Positions 15,205 to 24,882 are shown, counted from the stretch's first letter. The stretch is 53,301 nucleotides of DNA from an uncultured beta proteobacterium (GCA_903906695.1 CAIVLG010000098.1:1-53301), one strand, 5' to 3'. A program made the numbers and translations. The notes: a model not told the origin generated them from the letters alone.

Positions 15205-18200
15205 GTCCTATCGGTATGCTTTGCTGTTGCATCGCCGAGCTTGCGCCTCATGGCGAAGGCCAACATGGCCATCAGGCTGGAGAGGATGATCAGGCCCCAC
15301 TCGCTGAGCGTCGGAATGGCCGCCGGTGAGACCGCTGCTTGCACCGTGATCACGAACAGCGCCGCGTCATAGGCGTTGTTCTCAAAGACGCTGATCACGC
15401 CGTCAAAGGTCCCTGCGTTGCCGCTCGGTCTGCCTGAGATGACACCAGTGTGCGGGTCCAGGGTCAACCCGTCGGGCAAGTTGCCGTAGAGCAGGGCAAA
15501 GGTCGGATTGGTAAATCCAGCGGTGACTGGCGTCAGGGTAAAGAGCTGTCCGATCGTGGCCGTTGCCGAAACGCTCCCCTGCGGATAGCTGAACACAGTG
15601 GTGCGCTCCCTGACCGTCACGGTCACCGTGTTGGAGGTCGGTGCGCTGTAGACACTGGTCGCTGCTTGCGTGGCGCTGACCTGACAGCTGCCATCGCTTG
15701 TGCCGGTCAAGGTGTTGCCCGTCACGTAGCAGGGTCCGCTCAGGCTGTAGGTGACGGCGCCACCTGGGATGCCACCGCTGGTGCTTAGCGTGCTGCTGCC
15801 GCCAAAGCCCACCATGGTAGGGCTTGCACTGAGCACCAGAGCAGACGGCGCGAGCAGGTTGACGGTCACGGTGACCGGGTTGGAGGTGGCGCTTGGGTAG
15901 GTACCGTCGGTGGCCTTGCTGGCGCTCACCTGGCATTGGCCTTGACCTGTGCCGCTCAGCGTGCTGCCCGTGATGCTGCAGGGACCACTCACCAGTGAGT
16001 AACTGACCGCGCCGCTGCCCTGTCCGCCGCTGGTGCTGAGCGTGCTGGTGCCGTTGACATTGATGGCCGTCGGGCTGGCGATCAGCACGAAGCTCGCCAG
16101 TGTTGCGACGCTGACCGGGGCAGAAGTCATGGCGCTGTAGGTGCCGTCTGCCGCCTTGGTGGCAGTGACGGTGCAAGTGCCGTTCGCAGCGCCGATCAAG
16201 GCGTTGCCGATGACTGTGCAACTGCCACTGGTGACGGTGTAGCTGACAGCACCGGTGCCGTTGCCCCCACTGGTGCTCAAGGTGCTGGTGCCGCCGGCAC
16301 TGATACTGGTGGGGCTGGCGGTGAGCACCAAAGTGGCTTGTGGGGCCAGATTGACGGTCACAGTTACCGGAGCGCTGCTCGCAGCGCCATAGCTGCTGTC
16401 AGCTGCCTTGGTGGCCACTACAGTGCAACTGCCCGCCACGGTGCTGGTCAGCGCCGTGCCAGAGACCGTGCAACTGCCGCTGGTGACGGCGTAGCTGACC
16501 GCGCCCGCGCCGCTGCCTCCGGTGGTGCTCAGTGTGCTGGAGCCGTTGGCGTTGATGCTCGGCGGCGTGGCCGTGAGCACCAAAGCAGTCTGCGTGGCCA
16601 GATTGACGGTGACGGTGACAGGGCTGGAGGTGGCCGCGCCATAGCTTGCATCGCCGGCCTTGGTGGCCGTGATGTAGCACAGACCCTGACCGGTGCCGGT
16701 GAGCGTGCTGGCGGTGATGCTGCACGGGCCGCTGTTGACGCTGTAGGTCACGGCGCCCGTGCCGCTGCCGCCGCTAGTACCAAGCGCGCTGGTGCCGTTG
16801 ACGTTGATCGTGCTGGGGCTGGCGTTCATGACCAACGCGGTCTGCGAAGCCAGGGCCACGCTGACTGCCACGGGGTTGGAAGTGGCCGCTGCATAGACCG
16901 TGCTTGCCGCCTTGGTGGCGGTGACCAGACAGCTACCCGAGCCGGTGCCGGTGAGCGTATTGCCGACCAGCGTGCAGGGGCCGCCGCTAAGGCTGTAGCT
17001 CACCGTGCCCGTGCCGCTGCCGCCACTGGTGCTCAGCGTGCTGGTGGCGCCAACGCTGACACTGCCCGGGCTGGCGCTGAGCACCAGCGATGCTTGCGGC
17101 GCCAGGCCGACGGTGACGCTGACCGGGGCCGAGGTCGCAGCGCTGTAGGTACCATCGGCTGCTTTGCTGGCGCTGACGCTACAGGTGCCGGCTCCGGTGG
17201 CCGTCAGAGTGCTGCCCGTAATGCTGCACGGGCCGCTGACAACCGTGTAGCTGACTGCACCGGTACCGCTGCCGCCGCTGCTGCTCAGACTGCTGGTGTC
17301 GTTGACGTTGAGGCTGGCAGGGTTGGCCGAGAGCACCAGGGCGCTCTGGCTCGATAGGTTGACCGTCACCGTCACCGCACTGGAACTGGCGGAGCCGTAA
17401 GTGGCGTCAGCCGCCTTGGTGGCAACGACAGAACAGCTGCCAGCCACCGTGCTGGTTAGGACGCTGCCAGAGATCGTGCACGAGCCGCTGGTGACTGCGT
17501 AAGTGACACTACCCGTGCCGCTGCCACCCGTGGTGCTCAGTGTGCTGCTGCCGTTGGTGTTGATGGTGCTTGGGCTGGCGTTCAGGCTCAGTGCTGCTTG
17601 CGTGCCCAAACTCACATTGACGGTCACCGGGTTGGAAGCGATGGCGTTGTAATTGGCATCCGCTGCTTGCGACGCCGTCACAGTGCAGGTCCCCGTGGCA
17701 TTGCCGTTCAGCGTCGTGCCGACGATGCTGCACGGGCCGCTGTTGACGCCGTAGCTGATCGCACCGGTGCCACTACCACCGCTGATGCTCAGCGCACTGG
17801 TGGCTGCAACGGTGATACTGGTCGGCGCGGCCGACAAGACTAGCGGTGCTTGGGCCGCCTTGGCGATTGCGATGTTCTGCGTCACCTGAGTGGCCGCGTT
17901 GTAGTTGGCATCCCCCGCCTGATTGGCAGCAACAGTGCAGGTGCCGGCGTTCAGGATAGTGACCGAGCCGCTGCCGGCGCTGCAGACCAGCGGTGTCAGG
18001 TTGCTGTAGATGATAGCCAGGCTTGAGCTGGCGCTGGCGCTGACCAGGAATACGCCACCGGGTGAGTAATTCGCGCTGGGCGCCGGGCCGAAGCTGATGC
18101 TCTGGTTGGCTTTGGCTATTGCGAGATTGACGATGGCATTGGCATCACCGCTGGTGGAGCCGACACCCCGGATGGTGAACGCAGTCGCTGCCAGCGCTTG

Positions 18201-20240
18201 GCTGGACGTGCCACTGATGACGCCCTTGACCAGGTCAAACTTGAGGCCCGAGGGCAAGGCCGGGTTGATCGAGTAAGTCACCGTGCCGCCGAAGTTGCTG
18301 GGCACCATGGAGGCCGAGGGCGTGATGCTGGCGCCGACCGTGCCGCTGATGGTCTGCGGCGTGGGGCTCAATGTGGCGACAGGAGGAACCAAGGGAATGA
18401 CCGTGAGGGTGACCGCCCCTGCAAAGCCAGCATCGCCGCTGTCCTTGTAGTTGATCTGGTAGCGGTTCATACCCAGCACAAAGCTGCTGCCGTCACGATA
18501 ACCGTTGAAGTATTTGCTGGCCACGCCTGCTACACCCCCGGTGCCATTCAAGTTGGTGTAATCGATCAGCACGAATTTGGTGCCGTTCGGCAGGACGCGG
18601 TCGTTGACCAGCCCAAGGTTCAGATCGGCAAAGTTGGCGATGGTGACCTCGCTGGCGCTGCGCAGCTGGCTGTTCTTGAGTGCAGTGGGGTCTATCGTCA
18701 TTTGCAACGTCGAGAAGTAGTCCAACTCGACCGAGTTGTCTGTATTCAGAACGGCGCTGGCACCGGCGGCGGTGCCGAAGTTGCCAAGGACGAGCCTGCC
18801 ATCACTGCCGATGCTGATCACGCCCTGACTGCCTCCCAGGATGTTGAAGGTTCCTGAGCTGACAGCGATCGTACCGTTACTCTCAGCCGAGAGCACGCCC
18901 CGGTTGCTGAAGTTGGCGTAGTAGCTGCTGGAGCCCAGCAACTCTGCGATTCCGCCATTCTTGACGATCAAGGCGCCTGACACATTGCCGCTGCGATTGA
19001 TGGTGATGCGCGCGCCGGGGATGATTTTGAAATCGCCGCCGTTGTTGACCAGGCTGGCGTTGTCATTGATGATGATCTGCCCATAGTGACCGCTCGGCGA
19101 CAAGGTCCAGAGCAGTTGGTTGTCCGAGGCCAGGCTGCCCTGCCCGTTGAGGGTCAGGATGGAATCGGGTTCCATCAGCATCACACCTGCCGTCACGCTG
19201 TAGTTCGTCGGACTGTATTCTTGCGGCAGCGCGATGCTGTTGCTGCCAAAAACTCTAAGCACCTGGGTTTTCAGCTTGGCGGCGGAATCGGCGATAGTCA
19301 CGCTGGCGCCGTTGAAGGTCAAGGTGTCGTCGACCGTCAGCTTGGTGACGCCGAGGCCCACGTTCAGACTGCTGTTGATGAAGGACACCTTGCCCGCCTC
19401 GAGTTTGGTGGATTCGTTGACCAGTTCCAGCGTGGCGCCATTCTGGAACGTCATCTGGCCGTCGGCAATACTTGGCTGACCGAAGGTCACGAAGGACTGG
19501 TCCAGTTTCAGCGTCCCGCCGTCGATCGTCGCCACATTGCCAGGTTGACTGAAATACCAGGAGTCCGTGGCATAAGTCCCATGCTGCTGACCGAGCCGGA
19601 ACAAGGTCAGCTTGCCCCCCGGCGTGACGTTCAGCGTGGTCTGGGAGCTGACAGGGCCTTTGCCCCAGCCACTGAGTGTCGAGTCGCCAGAGGCGGTCAG
19701 AGTGAGGTTGGCGTCGACGTTGAACCCGGGGGGGATCAAGCCGGTCAGCGAGGCATTGTTGAGCGTCAGCGACGTGCTAGCGCCGGGAACGGGGGGGATG
19801 GGGTAAAACCGGAACCGCACGTTCTGGGCATCCAGGTCGGCGCGCTCAAGCGTGAGGTTTCGCAACTGGATGTAGCGGCCTTCCATCGGGTAACTAGACG
19901 ACCAATCCGTACCCAGCAGCGAGGCCGTAAAGCGCTGGGTGGGAAAACTTGATGCCGGACGCCAGGTTGCCGATTCCCACTGTCCATAGCTTGGAAAGTT
20001 GTACTGCATGTCCATGTTCACATAAATCAGGTTGTTGTGAACAGATGGACTGGTCGGATCACCTGTGACCAGCCAGACGGCGTCGTAAGGATTCTGCGCC
20101 CCCATGGTAGAAATCAGGCCCCAGGCCCCGGTGTGGTTTTCGGCGGCGTGCGCGGCGCCCGTAACGCCCAGCGCGACGCCCGCCGCCAGCGACAGGGCTC
20201 GCCATGACTTGATGAAAGCAGATGCGGTTTCTTTTGTCAT
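15201..20240 (-). CDS. Giant secreted repeat protein with IPTL-CTERM sorting signal (1679 aa)
   Basis: Domain order: signal peptide (residues 1-32, ending AHA); a unique N-terminal region; a beta-rich, pectate-lyase- or autotransporter-like stretch to about 650; a putative-Ig (He_PIG-like) domain around 670-760; a linker; nine tandem Ig-like repeats of about 84 residues (about 799-1547), each opening LVLSASPTSI-like and containing GGSGTGAVSYxV, SGxC and a second Cys; one more putative-Ig domain; and at about 1641 AIPTLSEWG, a transmembrane segment and MRRK. Exosortase H would be expected to process it to a surface or released protein. The paired cysteines in each repeat could form disulphides. 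The antisense strand has long open frames only because of the repeat composition. It overlaps the PliI-like gene. Confidence 0.88.
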   Translation of the reverse strand: MTKETASAFIKSWRALSLAAGVALGVTGAAHAAENHTGAWGLISTMGAQNPYDAVWLVTGDPTSPSVHNNLIYVNMDMQYNFPSYGQWESATWRPASSFPTQRFTASLLGTDWSSSYPMEGRYIQLRNLTLERADLDAQNVRFRFYPIPPVPGASTSLTLNNASLTGLIPPGFNVDANLTLTASGDSTLSGWGKGPVSSQTTLNVTPGGKLTLFRLGQQHGTYATDSWYFSQPGNVATIDGGTLKLDQSFVTFGQPSIADGQMTFQNGATLELVNESTKLEAGKVSFINSSLNVGLGVTKLTVDDTLTFNGASVTIADSAAKLKTQVLRVFGSNSIALPQEYSPTNYSVTAGVMLMEPDSILTLNGQGSLASDNQLLWTLSPSGHYGQIIINDNASLVNNGGDFKIIPGARITINRSGNVSGALIVKNGGIAELLGSSSYYANFSNRGVLSAESNGTIAVSSGTFNILGGSQGVISIGSDGRLVLGNFGTAAGASAVLNTDNSVELDYFSTLQMTIDPTALKNSQLRSASEVTIANFADLNLGLVNDRVLPNGTKFVLIDYTNLNGTGGVAGVASKYFNGYRDGSSFVLGMNRYQINYKDSGDAGFAGAVTLTVIPLVPPVATLSPTPQTISGTVGASITPSASMVPSNFGGTVTYSINPALPSGLKFDLVKGVISGTSSQALAATAFTIRGVGSTSGDANAIVNLAIAKANQSISFGPAPSANYSPGGVFLVSASASSSLAIIYSNLTPLVCSAGSGSVTILNAGTCTVAANQAGDANYNAATQVTQNIAIAKAAQAPLVLSAAPTSITVAATSALSISGGSGTGAISYGVNSGPCSIVGTTLNGNATGTCTVTASQAADANYNAIASNPVTVNVSLGTQAALSLNASPSTINTNGSSTLSTTGGSGTGSVTYAVTSGSCTISGSVLTSTVAGSCSVVATKAADATYGSASSSAVTVTVNLSSQSALVLSANPASLNVNDTSSLSSSGGSGTGAVSYTVVSGPCSITGSTLTATGAGTCSVSASKAADGTYSAATSAPVSVTVGLAPQASLVLSASPGSVSVGATSTLSTSGGSGTGTVSYSLSGGPCTLVGNTLTGTGSGSCLVTATKAASTVYAAATSNPVAVSVALASQTALVMNASPSTINVNGTSALGTSGGSGTGAVTYSVNSGPCSITASTLTGTGQGLCYITATKAGDASYGAATSSPVTVTVNLATQTALVLTATPPSINANGSSTLSTTGGSGAGAVSYAVTSGSCTVSGTALTSTVAGSCTVVATKAADSSYGAASSAPVTVTVNLAPQATLVLTASPTSISAGGTSTLSTSGGNGTGAVSYTVTSGSCTVIGNALIGAANGTCTVTATKAADGTYSAMTSAPVSVATLASFVLIASPTAINVNGTSTLSTSGGQGSGAVSYSLVSGPCSITGSTLSGTGQGQCQVSASKATDGTYPSATSNPVTVTVNLLAPSALVLSASPTMVGFGGSSTLSTSGGIPGGAVTYSLSGPCYVTGNTLTGTSDGSCQVSATQAATSVYSAPTSNTVTVTVRERTTVFSYPQGSVSATATIGQLFTLTPVTAGFTNPTFALLYGNLPDGLTLDPHTGVISGRPSGNAGTFDGVISVFENNAYDAALFVITVQAAVSPAAIPTLSEWGLIILSSLMAMLAFAMRRKLGDATAKHTDRT
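15598..17845 (-). repeat. Nine tandem 252-base coding repeats
   Basis: Repeat units begin near 17844, 17592, 17340, 17088, 16836, 16584, 16332, 16092 and 15840, read on the minus strand. The seventh is shorter by about 12 bases. Neighbouring copies share long identical stretches at protein level, notably units 2 and 6, which points to recent expansion or gene conversion. Confidence 0.85.
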
Positions 20241-20246
20241 GGCGGC

Positions 20247-20618
20247 CTACTTTCCAAACAGCGCCTTGGTGTGCGCCGCGTCAATCTTGTCCTCGTACTT
20301 GCTCACCTTGCATTTCTTGGCCTTGCAGTCGCAGGCGACCTTGTTGGTCAGCACGAAGGTGGTGGTGTCATAGTCCTGCACGCCGGGCTCAGGCCTGATG
20401 CGGTCCATCAGCTTCTTCTCGGCCTTGTCGCCCAGATACATCTTGGTCAGTGCCACGGCAATGCCCTCGGAGTCGGCGCAAAAGCCGGCCTTTTTGTCGC
20501 AGATGACGCCAGCCTGGGGTGCATAGACCGAGCCCTTGAGCTGGACGTTCTTGGCCTGCGACGGGATGCTCAGCGCATAAAGCAGGCAAATGGACGCCAC
20601 AGCGAGGATGGGTTTCAT
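20247..20618 (-). CDS. YcgJ family exported protein
   Basis: ATG 20618 is preceded by AAAGGAG. The 123-residue product has a signal peptide (to about residue 22) and then the YcgJ pattern: APQAGVICDKKAGFCADSEG, ALTKMYLGDKAEKKL, and a C-terminal NKVACDCKAKKCKVSKYED. Cysteines in each half could form disulphides. E. coli YcgJ is a periplasmic protein without assigned function. It is the first gene of the secreted-protein operon, six bases ahead of the giant gene. Confidence 0.8.
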   Translation of the reverse strand: MKPILAVASICLLYALSIPSQAKNVQLKGSVYAPQAGVICDKKAGFCADSEGIAVALTKMYLGDKAEKKLMDRIRPEPGVQDYDTTTFVLTNKVACDCKAKKCKVSKYEDKIDAAHTKALFGK

Positions 20619-20670
20619 GGTGTGTTGCTCCTTTAACTCAGAACTTTATGCCACCCTGTGTGCGCTTATA

Positions 20671-20693
20671 AGCCCGAGAAGACGGGCTTTTTG
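20671..20693 (+). terminator. Terminator-like hairpin between divergent genes
   Basis: AAGCCCG (20671-20677) pairs with CGGGCTT (20684-20690) and TTT follows on the plus strand. It lies upstream of both flanking divergent genes, an unusual place for a terminator, so it may act as an attenuator or be a leftover. Confidence 0.5.
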
Positions 20694-20834
20694 GGTGTCA
20701 ATTTGCAGACCAACGAAGGCTACTCCAGACTGGTCGAAAGACCTATGTCGTTTCTATGCATTTGGCGAATCGTTGCTTTACATCAGCAGAATTCGTTATC
20801 CTCAGCACCAGGATGATGTCGCCGACCGCCAACC

Positions 20835-21365
20835 ATGGATAAGAACTCGAACAACTACTGGGCTGCATTGATCGCCCAGATACGCACCACGCTGAACTTG
20901 AGCCAGGCGCAACTTGCCCTTGAGCTTGAGAGCGATCAGGCGACGGTTTCGCGTTGGGAGCAGGGCACGGTGCTGCCTTCCTACAAAAAGCAAAGACAGA
21001 TCGAGGCGATCGCCGAGCGCATCAATCTGTCATCGCTGCAGGGGATCGCCGACGTCGTCAACAGCAGTCCGTTTTCGATGCTCCTGACCGACCGGCAGCA
21101 CACCGTGTTGGCGGCGTCCCCAAGCAGTGGCTTCAGCGTCGGGCTCGGCGTTGTTGAGCAGACGCCGCCAGATGAACAAGAACACTTCCTGCGCTTCGCA
21201 GACAGCGTCACGAAGAGCGGGTTCTGGAGCCAGTCCGGCCGACGCTTCGACTACTCATTTCAGGCTGGCAACGCCCAGTATCGAGCGGTTGTGACCTCGG
21301 TCCTGGTGCGCGGGACGGTCTACGCGGTGGTCCAGCAGAATCTGGCGCCTCTTGAGAAGAAATGA
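20835..21365 (+). CDS. XRE-family regulator with PAS-like C-terminal domain
   Basis: Residues 8-60 form a Cro/CI helix-turn-helix (LIAQIRTTLNLSQAQLALEL, ESDQATVSRWEQG, PSYKKQRQIEAIAE). Residues 75-175 look like a small PAS-type sensor with the pattern FSMLLTDRQHTVLAASPSS and a C-terminal strand VTSVLVRGTVYAVVQ. It lies convergent to pgaD and divergent from ycgJ, so it may regulate itself and either the secreted-protein operon or exopolysaccharide genes. A 46-base stretch of it (21205-21250) recurs in the intergenic region at 27592-27637. Confidence 0.8.
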   Translation: MDKNSNNYWAALIAQIRTTLNLSQAQLALELESDQATVSRWEQGTVLPSYKKQRQIEAIAERINLSSLQGIADVVNSSPFSMLLTDRQHTVLAASPSSGFSVGLGVVEQTPPDEQEHFLRFADSVTKSGFWSQSGRRFDYSFQAGNAQYRAVVTSVLVRGTVYAVVQQNLAPLEKK

Positions 21366-21414
21366 AACGGCGCCGCGTATCGCTCCAACGGCTTTCTGGA
21401 CGCCACCCCGCTAT

Positions 21415-21906
21415 TCATGGGTCCGAAGCAGCATGCGTGTGGTCTGCATCCGCAACGTCCACGGCGACGATCTTGCTACCTTCGAACACGTCGACCGTGA
21501 CGCATTTGCTCTGTTGCCAGAGTGTCAGTTGAGTCACCGATACAGCGTAACGGGCACACAGAGTTTCAGGGTCAAGAGCGGCAGGCGCTACCGGAATCTC
21601 TTGCTGCGGTCGCAGTGTGTTGCGTCTGACAATGGCCCAGAAACTGATCCAGATCACGAGCACGCCGGTCAGTTGCACGAAAGGACGCAAGGGCTTCCAA
21701 AGCGCCGCCCAGTCCGGCTCAGCCAGAAAAGTCAGTCGCCCAAAAGGCGGGCGCAGCCAGTCAAATGTCAGATGGAAGGCATCTTTCAACATCCAGCAGA
21801 AGGCGACCCAGGCTAACAGGGTCAGCAAGAAATCGCGCACGCGAATACTCAGCGGCACCTTGTCGGCTCTGACCAGCGGTGGCCAGGTTAGAGAATCAGG
21901 CTTCAT
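21415..21906 (-). CDS. pgaD: PgaD, subunit of poly-GlcNAc synthase
   Basis: The start overlaps the pgaC stop (ATGA at 21903-21906). The 163-residue product has two transmembrane helices (about 24-46 and 76-97) and a cytoplasmic tail, the usual PgaD design. PgaD stabilises PgaC in the inner membrane, and in E. coli both bind c-di-GMP to switch on synthesis. The tail (EIPVAPAALDPETLCARYAV) keeps the length of the family. Assignment rests strongly on operon position. Confidence 0.85.
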   Translation of the reverse strand: MKPDSLTWPPLVRADKVPLSIRVRDFLLTLLAWVAFCWMLKDAFHLTFDWLRPPFGRLTFLAEPDWAALWKPLRPFVQLTGVLVIWISFWAIVRRNTLRPQQEIPVAPAALDPETLCARYAVSVTQLTLWQQSKCVTVDVFEGSKIVAVDVADADHTHAASDP

Positions 21907-23171
21907 TGAAATCCCCGGTCCGGACTGGTCCAGGTGCCGCGTGTGTTGCGCTTGCGAGTCAGTGCTTTGGGCACGCCGGCGACGGCGGTCGCAGTCTGCA
22001 ATAGCCAGAACACCAGGGGGTACCAGACGATCCAGAAAATCGAGCTACCCATGTTCTTCTCGAAGCGCGAGTCCAGCGTGACGCTGACGCTGGCCTGTAG
22101 TATGTAGATCGCCCCCAGCACTTCTCCCCACCAGTCTGGAATGACGCTGAACGAGAACCATGACTGGGGTGGCAGCAAGCCGATGGCGATCAAAAGCCAG
22201 CCAACGCAGGCGGACATCATGGTGTAGGACCAGATGATCGACACCACATAGTTCAGCCAGATCGGCAGCATGCGCAGGCCCCCCGGTTTGAACAGGTGCG
22301 CGGTGGTGTCGATCACGGTACGAGTACCCCCCTCGCTCCAGCGCACGCGCTGGCTCCACAGACCCTTGAGAGTCTCAGGCATCAAAATCCAGCACAGCGC
22401 TTTGGGCTCATAAACCATGCGCCAGCCGGCGAGCTGAATGCGCCAGCTCACCTCGACGTCATCGGTGATGGCGCTGGGGTTCCACCAGCCGATGTCATGC
22501 AGCGCACGTTTGCGAAAAGCGCAGATCACACCCGAGACCGTGAAGAGGCTTCCATAAACCGTCTGCGCACGTTTGATGAGCCCCACGATCGATGAAAACT
22601 CTCCCACCTGCAGGCGCCCGAGCAGGCTGGCGCGGTTGCGAATGCGCGGGTTGCCGGTCAACGCGCCCAGTGTTGCGTCACCCAGAAAGCGCCGCACAAA
22701 CCAGGTCAGCGCGTGCCGGTCCAGCAGTGCGTCGCCGTCGATGCAGACCAGAATCTCGCCACGCGCCATCAGGGCGCCCACGTTCAGGGCCGTGGACTTT
22801 CCCTGGTTGGTGGCCAGATGCACAACCCGCAAAGCGGCTATTCGCTCGCTCAGCGACTCCAGCAGCGCGGCAGTGCCATCTTTGGAGCCGTCGTTGATCG
22901 CGATGATCTCGAAATTTGGGTAGTCCAGTTTCGCCAGCACTGAAAAAGTCTCCTCGGCCTGTCGTTCTTCGTTGTGGCAGGGCACCAGCACGGAAACAAA
23001 AGGGTAGGCGCTCAGCGTGGGCGGCGCGTCGGCCAGCGGCTCCATGCGCTCACGCATCAGACGAAACAGCAGAGCGCCGCTGATCCAGTAGATGGACATC
23101 ACAAAGGGATACCCAAAGCAGAACGCAAGCAGCGCGAGCGCAATATTCTCCGGATTCAGCAACCAGTCCAT
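21903..23171 (-). CDS. pgaC: PgaC, poly-beta-1,6-GlcNAc synthase
   Basis: Start ATG 23171 follows the pgaB stop after one base; a longer frame exists but has no family similarity. The 422-residue product is a processive GT2 enzyme: N-terminal membrane helix (10-38), catalytic domain with VPCHNEE (63-69), DGD (145-147), TDDVE (236-240) and QRVRW (274-278), and then two or three C-terminal helices. It polymerises UDP-GlcNAc at the inner membrane and needs PgaD. All catalytic motifs are intact. Confidence 0.95.
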   Translation of the reverse strand: MDWLLNPENIALALLAFCFGYPFVMSIYWISGALLFRLMRERMEPLADAPPTLSAYPFVSVLVPCHNEERQAEETFSVLAKLDYPNFEIIAINDGSKDGTAALLESLSERIAALRVVHLATNQGKSTALNVGALMARGEILVCIDGDALLDRHALTWFVRRFLGDATLGALTGNPRIRNRASLLGRLQVGEFSSIVGLIKRAQTVYGSLFTVSGVICAFRKRALHDIGWWNPSAITDDVEVSWRIQLAGWRMVYEPKALCWILMPETLKGLWSQRVRWSEGGTRTVIDTTAHLFKPGGLRMLPIWLNYVVSIIWSYTMMSACVGWLLIAIGLLPPQSWFSFSVIPDWWGEVLGAIYILQASVSVTLDSRFEKNMGSSIFWIVWYPLVFWLLQTATAVAGVPKALTRKRNTRGTWTSPDRGFQ

Positions 23172-23172
23172 C

Positions 23173-24882
23173 CTAAAATCTTGCCGGAAAGGTGGCGGCA
23201 GAGACCGCTGGCGCCACTTTGGTGGCGACGGGCTGATTGGCAATCGGGTCATCCGGGCACCAGCCCAGTGCGGCGCCGCCGCGCGCCTGAAAGTCGCGCG
23301 TGAAGGCAATCAGCGTCTCATTGTCAGGCGCAGTTTCCTGTTCCAGCCAGACACCGATGCGCCGCGCCTGCGTGGGTGCGATAGTGCCCTGCAGCATCGC
23401 GGCTGGGAACAGACTGAGGTCGGCCACCGCGCTCGGTCGCGGGCTCATTGATTCATCTGTTTGCAGCAACACCAGGCGCAGCTCAGGACTGCCCGCGCGC
23501 ACGGCGCGAAACGAGCGCAATGCCACAGCGTCGTTGCCATTCATGTTGGTGGGCTGGAGTGTCTGGCGCGCATGCGCTGTTTGCCAGGTGGCTCCGTCTG
23601 TGTCGCTGAAATCATTGAACTGCGCATCCTCCACCATCAGAGCATCGAAGGGAACCTGTGCACCGAGCTCACGGAACAGCGTCAATGTGGCCTGTTCGGT
23701 GGCCAGACGTTCTTGCACGGCACGATGCGGAAGGCGGGCAGCGATATCCACGCCGGCGCGCGTGTGCAATTGCCAGGCGATGCGCGACAAGGCATTGCCG
23801 CGCATCGGCAATTCGCTGTTCGGAAACCAGCTGGCCTCAATCTTTCCGTCCGCGCCGAATGCCACGGCGTCGATCACGGCATCAGTCGCGCCCAGCGCGC
23901 GCAAGCGCTCGATCGTCTTGCCCAGATTGGCGTCAAACTCCGCGCTATCGGCGCTCCATATCGATAGCGGATTTACACACACCAGGCGCTGTGCGGCGGG
24001 CAGCACGGGCTGAAAGCCAATGTGCGTGACCAGTTGGCCCAGTGGCGGGTTGTGGGACGGCCAATAACGCCCGATCGCCATTGGATGCTCGAGATCGGCA
24101 GGCTCCAGCCGCAAGGTCATTGCGATCGAAAAGCCCGACGCTCTGGCGGCTGCCAAGCCGGTTTCGTTGTAGCGCCCAAATGGCCACGCCAACGCTCGGG
24201 GCGCGCGTCCGAGCTCGCGTCGCATCAGGGCGCGCGAGCGGTCCAGGTCGGCTTTGACACGCGCGTAGAGAGAGCTTTCGTCTTCATTCTGCGGCACCTG
24301 CGAACCCAGAAAGCGGTGTGCAATGGCTGACGGCAGCTGAGTGCCCTGCGAATTGGTTTGCACGCCCTCATGCAGACCGTAGCTGTGAGAGGCAAACTCG
24401 ATCAGGCCCGAGGCCTGCATCTCGCGCGCCTGATGCCAGCTGATGAACTTGCTGCGCGGCACCGTTTGGTCGCCATACTGCACGCTGGCGTCGGGCGCTG
24501 CATCCAGCCACGCTCCCACCAGCGTGGCCACGACAGGGATGTGATAGGCCAGGGCCAGCGGGTAGACCCGCGTGTACAAGCTGCGGTAACCATCGTCAAA
24601 GGTAATCAGGATCGGTTTGGATGGCAGCGCTTGCAGGCCCTGCTCGGCGCGCACGATGTCGTCCAGAGAAATCGCGTGCCAGTCGTTGCCACGAAGCCAG
24701 TCAAAGAATGCGACCAAACGGTCCGAAGTAATGGCATCGGCGTCAAGCTCTCGCGCGTCGTCCACAACATCATGAAATGCAATCGCCGCGTAGTTCTGTG
24801 GCGGCGCTTGCGTCTGCGACCAGGCTGTAGTGCAGGCGACAGCGACGACCAGAATACACAACAGATGCCAGCGTTGTCTCAT
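23173..24882 (-). CDS. pgaB: PgaB, poly-GlcNAc deacetylase
   Basis: Residues 1-22 form a signal sequence with AVAC (14-17), a plausible but atypical lipobox. The polysaccharide deacetylase domain carries FHD (36-38), TFDDG (94-98) and SHSYGLH (165-171), the metal and catalytic residues of the family. The C-terminal part matches the PgaB hydrolase-like domain. In E. coli the protein is 672 residues and partially deacetylates the polymer for export; here it is 569, so the C-terminal domain is about 100 residues shorter. The start overlaps the pgaA stop by ATGA. Confidence 0.93.
   Translation of the reverse strand: MRQRWHLLCILVVAVACTTAWSQTQAPPQNYAAIAFHDVVDDARELDADAITSDRLVAFFDWLRGNDWHAISLDDIVRAEQGLQALPSKPILITFDDGYRSLYTRVYPLALAYHIPVVATLVGAWLDAAPDASVQYGDQTVPRSKFISWHQAREMQASGLIEFASHSYGLHEGVQTNSQGTQLPSAIAHRFLGSQVPQNEDESSLYARVKADLDRSRALMRRELGRAPRALAWPFGRYNETGLAAARASGFSIAMTLRLEPADLEHPMAIGRYWPSHNPPLGQLVTHIGFQPVLPAAQRLVCVNPLSIWSADSAEFDANLGKTIERLRALGATDAVIDAVAFGADGKIEASWFPNSELPMRGNALSRIAWQLHTRAGVDIAARLPHRAVQERLATEQATLTLFRELGAQVPFDALMVEDAQFNDFSDTDGATWQTAHARQTLQPTNMNGNDAVALRSFRAVRAGSPELRLVLLQTDESMSPRPSAVADLSLFPAAMLQGTIAPTQARRIGVWLEQETAPDNETLIAFTRDFQARGGAALGWCPDDPIANQPVATKVAPAVSAATFPARF

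Noticed and set aside
16338..17357. A 339-codon plus-strand frame over the repeats of the giant gene
   Set aside because: It is antisense to nine tandem repeats, is low-complexity (Ala, Gly, Arg), has no ribosome site and follows the repeat period; it is a composition shadow.
19086..19952. A 288-codon plus-strand frame opposite the start of the giant gene
   Set aside because: The minus-strand reading has a signal peptide and coherent domains; the plus frame has none.
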